Origin: JBCCGI01 sp039029355
GTDB lineage: Bacteria; Planctomycetota; UBA1135; GCA-002686595
Assembly: GCA_039029355.1 (NCBI GenBank)
Contig: JBCCGI010000028.1
Location: 26,060-90,059, forward strand
Length of the DNA: 64,000 bases
Direction: 5' to 3'
Part shown: one piece after another, positions 17,804 to 25,155 of the stretch
Layout of the letters: each line of letters begins with the position of its first letter
Position numbering within the stretch: position 1 is the stretch's first letter
Made by a program: the position numbers and the translations under genes
Notes under the pieces: model-generated
Databases searched by the model: none
What the model was told of the DNA's origin: nothing
Seen by the model: only the letters and a program-made list of their open reading frames with translations

Positions 17804-18409
17804 ATGGAAACGATGGTCGCCCCTCCCGTCTATTCCCGCAAAAACCCCGACCGCAAAGCCCTGCTGCAGCGCTGGGTAGAACAAGGAGACTCAGATGCAC
17901 TTGGAACGCTCGTTCACCTGGACCTTGGTGAAATCAAGCGGCTATTTCGCAGGCAAACGAGCCCGTGGCGGAGAAGGTCGGCAGCAACCACGGATTGGTT
18001 GAACGAGGCTGTCCTACGCGTTCTGCAAATGGAGCAACCTCCGAATATCCACCATCCGCGGGTCTTCCAGTCGTACATGGCCGCGGCCGCGCGCAACCTG
18101 TGCAACAGCTACCACGAGCGTGCTCACCGCACGCCCATCTCCATCGACTCCGTGCCAGCCGACCTGCTCGACGAGGCTAGATGCGGAACGGGCCTCGACG
18201 CGGGCTCTGTCGCGGCGGCGGACGCGGTCCGTGCCGCCTTGCTCCTCCTCTGCAAAGAGGACCGCAAGCTCATCATCGAGCACTTCTGGGAGCGGAGGTC
18301 GAACAAGGTGGTAGCCCTTGAACAGGGCGTTTCCAGAAAGACCATTGCCAATCGCCTCAACCGCGCAATGAGGAGGCTCCAACGCGAGCTGACAAGGCTG
18401 ATCGAGTAG
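17804..18409 (+). CDS. ECF-like RNA polymerase sigma factor
   Basis: 201 residues from ATG 17804 (a second in-frame ATG lies at 17813). Region 2 is recognisable in TDWLNEAVLRVLQMEQ, HHPRVFQSYMAAAARNLCNSYHERAHR. Region 4 is LLLLCKEDRKLIIEHFWE followed by the helix-turn-helix VVALEQGVSRKTIANRLNRAMRRLQREL. It is more distant from the other ECF proteins of the window, and base composition here is less GC-rich than the flanks. It converges with a zinc-ribbon kinase (stop to stop 140 bp, with a hairpin between), forming another sigma/kinase pair. The 202 bp upstream (17602-17803) holds no gene that I can support. Confidence 0.85.
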   Translation: METMVAPPVYSRKNPDRKALLQRWVEQGDSDALGTLVHLDLGEIKRLFRRQTSPWRRRSAATTDWLNEAVLRVLQMEQPPNIHHPRVFQSYMAAAARNLCNSYHERAHRTPISIDSVPADLLDEARCGTGLDAGSVAAADAVRAALLLLCKEDRKLIIEHFWERRSNKVVALEQGVSRKTIANRLNRAMRRLQRELTRLIE

Positions 18410-18492
18410 CGAGCAGGAACTCAGCGCTACTTGGAAACGTCTACAGCCAAGAGGCTCTTCGCCGCAGACACAGCAACGCATCAGGGTGGTCG

Positions 18493-18518
18493 GCCCGGGA
18501 AGCACAGGCTTCCCGGGC
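18493..18518. terminator. Bidirectional hairpin between convergent sigma and kinase genes
   Basis: A perfect 11-bp stem (GCCCGGGAAGC, 18493-18503, with 18508-18518) closes a 4-nt loop. It lies between the convergent stops at 18409 and 18550, where a shared terminator is expected. There is no strong T-run on either side, so the call rests on the stem and position. Confidence 0.6.
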
Positions 18519-18549
18519 ACGCAACACCGGACCGCGGATCGAGCAGCTG

Positions 18550-20025
18550 CTACTCCTCCAGCGACAAGGGCGGGTCACCTCCACGCCACATCGAGAGACG
18601 AACAATGCCGCGCAAGCCACGACCTAGATCCGCCTCAGTGAGCGAACGCAGCGGGCTGGTGAACGTCGCCCAAAGCTGCCCCTGGGCGAAGACAAACCTG
18701 AGGTTCTCCTCGACGTCGATGCCGCGGCACGACGCCTCGACGAACTTGGTCGCAGTCCGGGCTCGCTCTTGGGGAACCGCGATCTTCGCGCGCACCCAAT
18801 CCACATCCGAGTGGCAGATAAAGTACACCGTGCAGCCCAGGAACTTGAACACCCAGGAGCGCTCGGTCTCTTCAACCATCGCCTCGGCGTACAACTCCCG
18901 GACCCACGCACTGACGTCGGCCTGCGTCGTCCAGCCGCGTTGTGTGCTCTTGACGACGCCTGCCGGGGGAGCCTCCCAAGACCCTTGGAGCTCGACGAGA
19001 CAGCCCTGCAGCTCGTCGGCAAACTCACGCATGGTCCGCCAACGGCCAAGAGAGTCATCGTTTAGCGATCTCATGCAGACGCTGCGGACGTTCTCGGGCA
19101 GCCCGGGACTCCCTCGCCGAAGGGACTTCGACGCTGCTCCGGGTTTTCGCCCCGCAGCCCGGGGCACTCGCCTGACCTCGGCGTCGACTCCGAACATGAG
19201 CAGCTCGTGCAGCACCAGCCCTAGCGAGTACTGATCGCTCTTCGGATCGGGTGCAGCCGGCGGGCAACGCAGTTGCTCTGGGCTCATGTACTCCCAGGTC
19301 CCGAGCGCGACGCTGGTCCGCGTCAGCCCCTCTCTCTCGCCCCAGCGCACGAGGCCAAAGTCAACCAGCCGAACATCGCCCGTCGAGCAGTCCAGCAACA
19401 CATTCTCCGGTTTCACATCGCGATGAACGATCCCGCTCTCGTGCAGATGGCACAGGGCCTCGGCCACGCCGATCACCACTCTGCAGCACTCACAGCTCCA
19501 ACGCACGGCGTCCAGGGGCCTGTTGCCTGCCCCCTCCCCGATACGCTCCATGGCGACCACGATCTGCGCCACTCGCTCCATGTTGCGGCGCAGATCGAGG
19601 CCGGGAACATGCTCCATGACCAACACGGGAAGGCCGTCGCACATCTCCAAGCAATGAACGCTCACGATGTTCCTGTGCCGGACCCTGGCAAGCGCTCGTC
19701 CCTCGCGGACGAGCCTGGCCCGGCGCTGACTCCCCACCTTGGCACTGTGCATTGTTTTAATTGCAACAATACGATCTAAGCCTTTATCAAAGGCACGGTA
19801 AACGGCTCCCATTCCACCGCGCCCGATCAGGTTCAGTATCCGGTAGGGACCGATCATGTCGCCGGGCTTCAGTGCCCCGGGCCCGGGGGGGGTGGGACAG
19901 TAGTCGCCGTTGGCGCGGGGGCCACCGACATTCGCCTCCAGCTCCGAGCATGGAGCGCACAGAATGTCGATCGGTACGCGATCGTACTCGACTCCGCAGT
20001 GCCAACAGATCTGACTGGGTCGCAT
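18550..20025 (-). CDS. Ser/Thr protein kinase with N-terminal zinc ribbon
   Basis: 491 residues from ATG 20025, preceded by GAGGAG 9 bases upstream; a TTG at 20079 would add 18 residues without a ribosome site. The N-terminus carries CWHC (Cys7, Cys10) and CAPC (Cys23, Cys26), a CxxC-x12-CxxC zinc ribbon. The kinase domain spans about 55-320: GRGGMGAVYRAFD, IVAIKTM, HRDVKPENVLL, VRLVDFGLVRWG, WEYMSPEQLR. There is no convincing membrane helix, unlike the other kinases here. The C-terminal ~130 residues (VKSTQRGWTTQADVSAWV, then VYFICHSDVDWVRAKIAVPQ, RFVFAQGQLWATFTSPL) form an alpha/beta domain I cannot name. It converges with an ECF sigma factor, the likely partner. Confidence 0.88.
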   Translation of the reverse strand: MRPSQICWHCGVEYDRVPIDILCAPCSELEANVGGPRANGDYCPTPPGPGALKPGDMIGPYRILNLIGRGGMGAVYRAFDKGLDRIVAIKTMHSAKVGSQRRARLVREGRALARVRHRNIVSVHCLEMCDGLPVLVMEHVPGLDLRRNMERVAQIVVAMERIGEGAGNRPLDAVRWSCECCRVVIGVAEALCHLHESGIVHRDVKPENVLLDCSTGDVRLVDFGLVRWGEREGLTRTSVALGTWEYMSPEQLRCPPAAPDPKSDQYSLGLVLHELLMFGVDAEVRRVPRAAGRKPGAASKSLRRGSPGLPENVRSVCMRSLNDDSLGRWRTMREFADELQGCLVELQGSWEAPPAGVVKSTQRGWTTQADVSAWVRELYAEAMVEETERSWVFKFLGCTVYFICHSDVDWVRAKIAVPQERARTATKFVEASCRGIDVEENLRFVFAQGQLWATFTSPLRSLTEADLGRGLRGIVRLSMWRGGDPPLSLEE

Positions 20026-20816
20026 ATAGGGTATCTCCTCGAGGATCAAGCATTCGTAGGGGTCGGACAGACCAAGCAACTTGGCATCCCCCGGGCTCCG
20101 GTTTTCTCTTCCCTTGGATCTCGCCGGGTCAATCCACGGCGAGACAGCTCAAACGCCACGGCGCGCCGCAGGGGGCGACTTGGCCGATGCGTCGACACCG
20201 CTCCCGCATCTCGGAAGCGGGCGTTCAAGCCGTCGAGAACTAGCGCGGGAAGCGGAGAGCCCGGGGGAGTCGAACAGATGGGAGAACAGCTCGACGCGTT
20301 CGCCCGAGGGCCTCCCGAGTGGCACGCGAATAAGTACCGAACCCTCCCCATAGCACGGGAGTTCCGGCGCGGCTTCGCGCTACCAAGGCCTTGCCACGTG
20401 GCCTTCTAAGTGTGTTCCTTGGGCCCTTCTCCGGCGCGCAAACGCTCACTGTACCTGGCAACCGAACGGACTTGCGGGCCAGACAGGGCCTCGCGTTCAA
20501 GACAAGGTTGTTTCGCTTCACTCTCTCACGCTCCGCGAATCGAGGGGCTTGCGGCGAGGTTGAGAATCGACAGTTACCTGCTTGTCCCTAGTCGCAAAAG
20601 GGGACAGAGCGCTGCAACTTCCATCGAATTTTCGGTCCAGGTTCGCCCGGAATGCACTCATCAGGAGTGCACACAAAGCGGCCGATTGTGGACGACTGAG
20701 TCGTGACAGAGGTTCCTACAAAGTTTTGGTCCGGACTGATGAGTCACGAACGCTCCAGGCCGGGGATGCGATCGAGCCCAGCCAATGACCCCCGAAGCCC
20801 CTCCGAGAGGATAAGC
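20026..20816. other. 791-bp region without a supported gene, between divergent genes
   Basis: This stretch lies between the start of the zinc-ribbon kinase and the start of the plus-strand operon at 20817. Small open frames here have no ribosome site or protein-like composition. Base composition is lower in GC than the coding flanks. A 7-bp stem with a 5-nt loop occurs at 20653-20671 (TGCACTC / GAGTGCA), and a looser 7-bp inverted repeat pairs 20701-20707 with 20743-20749. These could be operators for the downstream operon. I see no convincing promoter consensus, RNA gene or repeat. Confidence 0.4.
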
Positions 20817-22766
20817 ATGCGTTTCAAGTGCGACCGTACTGTGACCACCGTCATCTGCCTTGCGGTCTTGGCAGGTGGCTGGCAAGCGCTCCGCATCGCG
20901 GGACACAGTGAGGTGGCCCGACCGCCCGCTCCGGTTTCTATAGGAGCCAAGCTCGCCAGCGGCATCCACCCCGCCGACTCACGAGGGCGAAGATCGGCGC
21001 CAGGCCCGGAGGCTCCGCTTCCGAAGTCGGCCGCAGGAGGCCAGACCACGGCGATCGTCGCAAGGCTCGCGGGGTCGCCAGGCGGGCCCGAGGCAAAGAC
21101 GATGGTGGAGGTCATCCCCCAGGGCGGTCAGGGGGTATCCACGGTCGTGACCGGGACTCGCCTTGACCTTCCGGTTCCGGCGGAGGCCCGGCTCCGGCTC
21201 ATCGTCCGGAGCGCCGCCTCGGGAAGGGAACTGCGCCTAGCCCCACTCCTCAAAGGAGAGCGACGGGACCTGGGCGAGATAAGCCTCGGCCCCAGCTACA
21301 GGATCCGCGGCCGAGTCCTGGATACCGACGGAGCTCCGGTCGCGGGAGCGCTTGTCGAGGCCATCCGTTGGGAGTCCCAGCTCGCGCTCCTGCGTCACCT
21401 CTCAGGGAGGTCGAAGTCCTGCCCGGCGACCGAGGCCTCCGAGAGCGGCCCCGACGGCGAGTTCGAGATCTCAGGCCTTACCGAGGGAGTGCACGCGCTT
21501 CGGATTGGGGGGCATGCTCCGTCGCCAGGGCATCTCACCATCTCCGTCCCATCGGCGGCCGCCGGTGTGGTCGAGCTCCGCACCGACTACGGCGAGAGCG
21601 GGGGGAGCCACGAGCCTCCTCCGTCCCCGACCGAGGAGCCCATCTGGACCACCGACAACGCGCGAGGCGACCTGCTCCTTCAGGTGCTCGGCCCCGACGG
21701 GCGCCCGCTTCCGCGCACGCCCATTGCGCTGCGGTCCGTCGGGCTGATCCCCGGCGTGCGGCTCGACGTCGAAGTATCGGACGACTTCGGATACGCCGCC
21801 TGGAACGGACTCCTGCCGGGCCTCTATCGGGCTCGCCTCGACCCGGGCAGGGCCTATTCCAGGGGAGCGAGCCTGCCCGCGTCGCATCGGGACGTCGAGG
21901 TCCATGCCGGTTCGTGTGCCCAATCGCAGCTGTTGCTCGCCGACGAGCCACACCTGCGGCTTCTCGTCCTGCGGGAAGGACAGCCAGCGAGCGGGATCAT
22001 GGTGGGTCTGGCCGAAGATCCGGCCGACCTGCTCTGGGGCTTGTTCGACCCGAGCTGCGAGATCACTACGGATCCTAGCGGGAGCGCCACGCTCGTCGCA
22101 CCACGGCCGGGCAGCTACACCCTCTACCTCCGCTCCGGACTCGGGACGGGCACGACGACCCTCCTCATCACGCTCCACGCGGGGCAACAGACCAGCGAGG
22201 TCGAGCTGCCCGCGGGGCGCCTCTTCGGCACGGTTAACGCTGAAGATGGATCACCGCTGGCCGGGGCGGAGGTCCGCTTGGTGCCGCTGGACTTGCTGGG
22301 CGGCCGGGGATGCACGACGGGCAGCGGATCGAAGGACGACCCGAAGAGCATCCGCGTGAGCGTGGGTGAAGTGGTCGTCAGGAGCGGGCTCGACGGCGCC
22401 TATCGCGTCGACGAGCTTCCCGGCGGCGAGTACTCGCTGAACTACCAGCACCCGGATCACATCGACGTGGTGAGCCACGGTCTCCATCTGCCGGAGGGAG
22501 GCCAGCTAGACCTAGGCCCGACGACGCTTCCGTGCCTCCGTGAGGTTGCCGGGACCGTGCTGGGCCAGGAAGCCTGCAGCGGGGTCGTTCAACTGCTCTC
22601 GTCGGAGGGAGAGCGGGTCGAACTCGTCGAGCTGGACCGGAAGGGGCGCTTTCGCTTCCACGACGTTCGGCTCCGCCGGTTCCACCTCTCGATCGACGGC
22701 TACCTCAGTCCGCTCCTGGCGGCTCCCTGCGGCGAGTTCCAGGTCGACCCAATCGACCTTCGATAA
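20817..22766 (+). CDS. Membrane-anchored protein with carboxypeptidase-regulatory-like domains
   Basis: 649 residues from ATG 20817, with GAGAGG 6 bases upstream. The leader MRFKCDRTVTTVICLAVLAGGWQ is a single membrane anchor or signal. The exported part carries several transthyretin-like (carboxypeptidase regulatory) repeats, recognised by G-x-V-x-D-x-x-G-x-P-[LV]-x-G-A-x-V and a closing G-x-Y/F-x-[IV]-x-x-L-x-x-G: SYRIRGRVLDTDGAPVAGAL ... GEFEISGLTEGVHALRI, and RLFGTVNAEDGSPLAGAEVR ... GAYRVDELPGGEYSLNY. Such domains usually act in adhesion or as structural spacers. It heads a plus-strand operon: the small peptide gene starts 30 bp after its stop. The layout mirrors the minus-strand operon at 25156-28709. 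Confidence 0.75.
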   Translation: MRFKCDRTVTTVICLAVLAGGWQALRIAGHSEVARPPAPVSIGAKLASGIHPADSRGRRSAPGPEAPLPKSAAGGQTTAIVARLAGSPGGPEAKTMVEVIPQGGQGVSTVVTGTRLDLPVPAEARLRLIVRSAASGRELRLAPLLKGERRDLGEISLGPSYRIRGRVLDTDGAPVAGALVEAIRWESQLALLRHLSGRSKSCPATEASESGPDGEFEISGLTEGVHALRIGGHAPSPGHLTISVPSAAAGVVELRTDYGESGGSHEPPPSPTEEPIWTTDNARGDLLLQVLGPDGRPLPRTPIALRSVGLIPGVRLDVEVSDDFGYAAWNGLLPGLYRARLDPGRAYSRGASLPASHRDVEVHAGSCAQSQLLLADEPHLRLLVLREGQPASGIMVGLAEDPADLLWGLFDPSCEITTDPSGSATLVAPRPGSYTLYLRSGLGTGTTTLLITLHAGQQTSEVELPAGRLFGTVNAEDGSPLAGAEVRLVPLDLLGGRGCTTGSGSKDDPKSIRVSVGEVVVRSGLDGAYRVDELPGGEYSLNYQHPDHIDVVSHGLHLPEGGQLDLGPTTLPCLREVAGTVLGQEACSGVVQLLSSEGERVELVELDRKGRFRFHDVRLRRFHLSIDGYLSPLLAAPCGEFQVDPIDLR

Positions 22767-22796
22767 CAACAAAACCACAAAGGAAAAGGTAAACCA

Positions 22797-23057
22797 TTGA
22801 AATTCATCAATCCCGCCTTCGCGTTCTCGCTCGCACTCATCGCCGGGAGGATCCTCCCCGGCGCCCCGGGCTCACCAGCCCCGGTCCCTGCGACCGCCGA
22901 TGATCAAGGCTCGTACTACGGCACGGTCACCGTAAAGAGAAGCGAGTTTCGGGTGTGCAACGACGACAAGGACGATTGCGTCGGCTCCTCGCTCCAGACC
23001 TGCGAGGTCACTACGACCGAGGAAGGAGATGTGTTTTGCACCAGCAACTATCCGTAG
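22797..23057 (+). CDS. Small secreted peptide with four cysteines
   Basis: 86 residues starting at TTG 22797, with an AAAGGAAAAGG purine stretch upstream. The leader (KFINPAFAFSLALIAGRILP) is hydrophobic and Ala/Pro-rich up to about residue 36. The predicted mature part starts near DDQGSYYGTVTVKR and has four Cys: one in FRVCNDDKDDC (two), one in LQTCEV, one in VFCTSNYP. I recognise no family. The final 22 bases overlap the start of the next gene, whose ribosome site (GGAAGGAG, 23021-23028) lies inside this gene, so translation is coupled. Small size, signal peptide and paired Cys suggest a secreted disulfide-bonded or modified peptide, analogous to the one at 28443-28709. Confidence 0.65.
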   Translation: MKFINPAFAFSLALIAGRILPGAPGSPAPVPATADDQGSYYGTVTVKRSEFRVCNDDKDDCVGSSLQTCEVTTTEEGDVFCTSNYP

Positions 23058-25153
23058 CCTCACCCCGGAGTAGGCGCGTCTTGGCCGCTGCGGTCGCCGC
23101 TGGTCTGGCGCTTCCCATAGCGAGCCATCTCGTCGCCGACAAGCAGCCGCCAGCCCTGACATGCACGCTCGATCTAAGGCATCCCGAGCGCGGTGCTATC
23201 GAAGTGGTCCTTCGGCTGGCCCACCCGCTGACCGACGGCCTAGCCCTCACGTCGGCGGTTGAGGAGCGCCAGTTCGCCATCGAGGGCTTTGCGGCCTTTG
23301 ACGACCGGGGCCGGCGGCTGGAAGTTCGGAAGAACAGGCGTCCCGTGTCGACCCCCAACGGGCCGATCGACCTCTCGTACTTCCAGGTCGTCGCTACGGA
23401 GCCCCTCGAGCACATCACCGTGCGCTACGAAGCCCGGCCGGGGATCTACCTTCCACCGGGAGGCGAGCCGGACCTGAGACGGTTTGGACGACTCGACGGG
23501 GAGGGGTGCCTGCTCTCGATGCTCGGCCCGCTGGTCCTTCCCGAGGCGCCGCTGGGAAGCGTCGAGGTCGACGTGCTGGTCCCCGCTGAATGGCGGGTTG
23601 TCGAGCGCCCACCCACACGGCTCGAGGGCCCCGCGGTGCGCTCGCTGACCGACGGGTTCCTGATCGCTGGGCGCTACGAGGAGCCGAGGCAACTGACGTG
23701 CGGCGTCGACCTGGTCCCCACGCGCACGACGTCCGAAGCGCTCTTCGATCAAGCGGCCACCGTGGTGGCGACGATCGAGGAGCTCCTCGGACCGGCGAAG
23801 GCCCGGGTTCGAATCGCGGCCATGCCGCCTGCATCAGACGGCCTACTGACCGACCTCTGCGGCACCATTCCCTATGCCTCGATCGACAGCCACGAGCTCG
23901 ACCTGGGCTCGACCCGGCGCCTGATCCGGCAGCTCGTTCCGCTCTGGTACGGGAAGACCTCCTACGAGATGGAGACCGACCGGTCTCCTGAAGCCTGGTT
24001 TCTGTTGGGCCTCAGCGAGTACCTGGCGCGCCTGGTACCCGACCGGGCGCGGCTGCTTCCACGCAACTGGGAGGCGGAGCTCGAGACGCTCTGGATGCTG
24101 AATCCCGAGCTGGCGGAGAGCGATCTGCGCAGCCCCGGGGCACCGTCGCTCAGGGGTCTGCTAGAGCGGCGCGCCGCGGCGGCGGTCCGCGTCCACCTGC
24201 TGGTGCGCGGAGCGGGCGGCCCGGCGCAGCTTGCGACGGCGCTGGGACGCTACTTGGGAACCGGCTGCCCCCCCTTCGCGCGGACTCGCGGGGTCGCCGG
24301 CCCTGCGCCGTGGGACTGGGATCTGGATCTACAGGAGCACCCCAAAGATCCGGGCCTGGGCAACCCCCGCACCACGATCCACCTGATCTGCACCGCCAAC
24401 GCCGCCGGAACCGGAGAGCTGTGCACGTGCCCGCTGGCAAAGGGCCAAGCGGAGCGCCGAGCGGCGCTCCATGAGCTCCTCGACGCGCGAGAGGACCCGA
24501 TACTCGTCGAGCTCGGCCCCGTGGCGCCGTTGGAGCTGGGAATGCGTCGGCTCGACGCCGCCGGCGAGGAGGCGCTGCGTTCCGCGCTCGAGGCCAGGAG
24601 CGAGCTGGGCTTCGACGCCGTGGTGATCGCACCCGCGGATCTCTACTCGGGAAGCGACCAGCTCCGCCCAAGCGCGGCACCGCACGACGTGCCGGTCTTG
24701 GGTTGCGGCACTACCGTCGACGGCGCTCCGCTCCAGGCCTCGCAGACGGTGAAGAGCGGTGGTCTTGAGGTCGGCTTGATCGGCTTCAGCGAGAACGCCG
24801 AGCTAGGCGTGGTGCGCGAGTGCCAAGAGCAGAACCTCCGCGGAGTTCGCTTTCCCCACGATCTGGAGTCCGTGCGGGCCGAGATCGAGCAGCTCAGGAG
24901 CGAGGGGGTCGAGCTGATCGGGGTCGCGGGACACCTGCGCCCCCACCTGGTGCGCGAGCTGGCCTCCCCGCCCTTCGGCGTCGACTTCGTCGTCGTCGGG
25001 GGGCCGGTGAGGGCCGCGCGGGGGCGCGACCACCACTTTGGCTTCGTCGACAACACCGCCGTCCTGCTCTGGCAGGGCGGGGCCGACGGCATCGAGCACG
25101 TCACGCTCTTCGTCACGGACGAGGGCCGGATCGACGCGATCCGGGGCGGCTAG
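23036..25153 (+). CDS. Membrane-anchored fusion of degenerate M1/M61-like peptidase and degenerate 5'-nucleotidase-like domain
   Basis: 705 residues from TTG 23036, 7 bases after GGAAGGAG. The N-terminus (PRSRRVLAAAVAAGLALPIA) is a signal or anchor. Residues ~40-350 look like the beta domain and catalytic region of M1/M61 aminopeptidases, but the HExxH helix reads R298-Q-L-V-P302 before LWYG, and the downstream ExxxS/NE helix reads WFLLGLSEYL, so zinc ligands are missing. Residues ~445-705 follow the periplasmic 5'-nucleotidase/UshA metallophosphatase pattern: IHLICTANAAG where D-x-H-G is expected, ELCTCPLAKGQAERRAALHE, VKSGGLEVGLIGF, GVELIGVAGHLRP, VDFVVVGGP. Most metal ligands are lost; the GHL His remains. 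It looks like two pseudoenzyme halves fused, perhaps a sensor or scaffold. It ends 2 bp from the convergent sigma-fusion gene. Confidence 0.6.
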   Translation: MHQQLSVASPRSRRVLAAAVAAGLALPIASHLVADKQPPALTCTLDLRHPERGAIEVVLRLAHPLTDGLALTSAVEERQFAIEGFAAFDDRGRRLEVRKNRRPVSTPNGPIDLSYFQVVATEPLEHITVRYEARPGIYLPPGGEPDLRRFGRLDGEGCLLSMLGPLVLPEAPLGSVEVDVLVPAEWRVVERPPTRLEGPAVRSLTDGFLIAGRYEEPRQLTCGVDLVPTRTTSEALFDQAATVVATIEELLGPAKARVRIAAMPPASDGLLTDLCGTIPYASIDSHELDLGSTRRLIRQLVPLWYGKTSYEMETDRSPEAWFLLGLSEYLARLVPDRARLLPRNWEAELETLWMLNPELAESDLRSPGAPSLRGLLERRAAAAVRVHLLVRGAGGPAQLATALGRYLGTGCPPFARTRGVAGPAPWDWDLDLQEHPKDPGLGNPRTTIHLICTANAAGTGELCTCPLAKGQAERRAALHELLDAREDPILVELGPVAPLELGMRRLDAAGEEALRSALEARSELGFDAVVIAPADLYSGSDQLRPSAAPHDVPVLGCGTTVDGAPLQASQTVKSGGLEVGLIGFSENAELGVVRECQEQNLRGVRFPHDLESVRAEIEQLRSEGVELIGVAGHLRPHLVRELASPPFGVDFVVVGGPVRAARGRDHHFGFVDNTAVLLWQGGADGIEHVTLFVTDEGRIDAIRGG

Positions 25154-25155
25154 TC

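Noticed and set aside
20080..20816. Small open frames in the divergent gap
   Set aside because: They have poor starts, Arg/Ser-rich or mixed composition and no neighbours in operon spacing; I treat the gap as regulatory.
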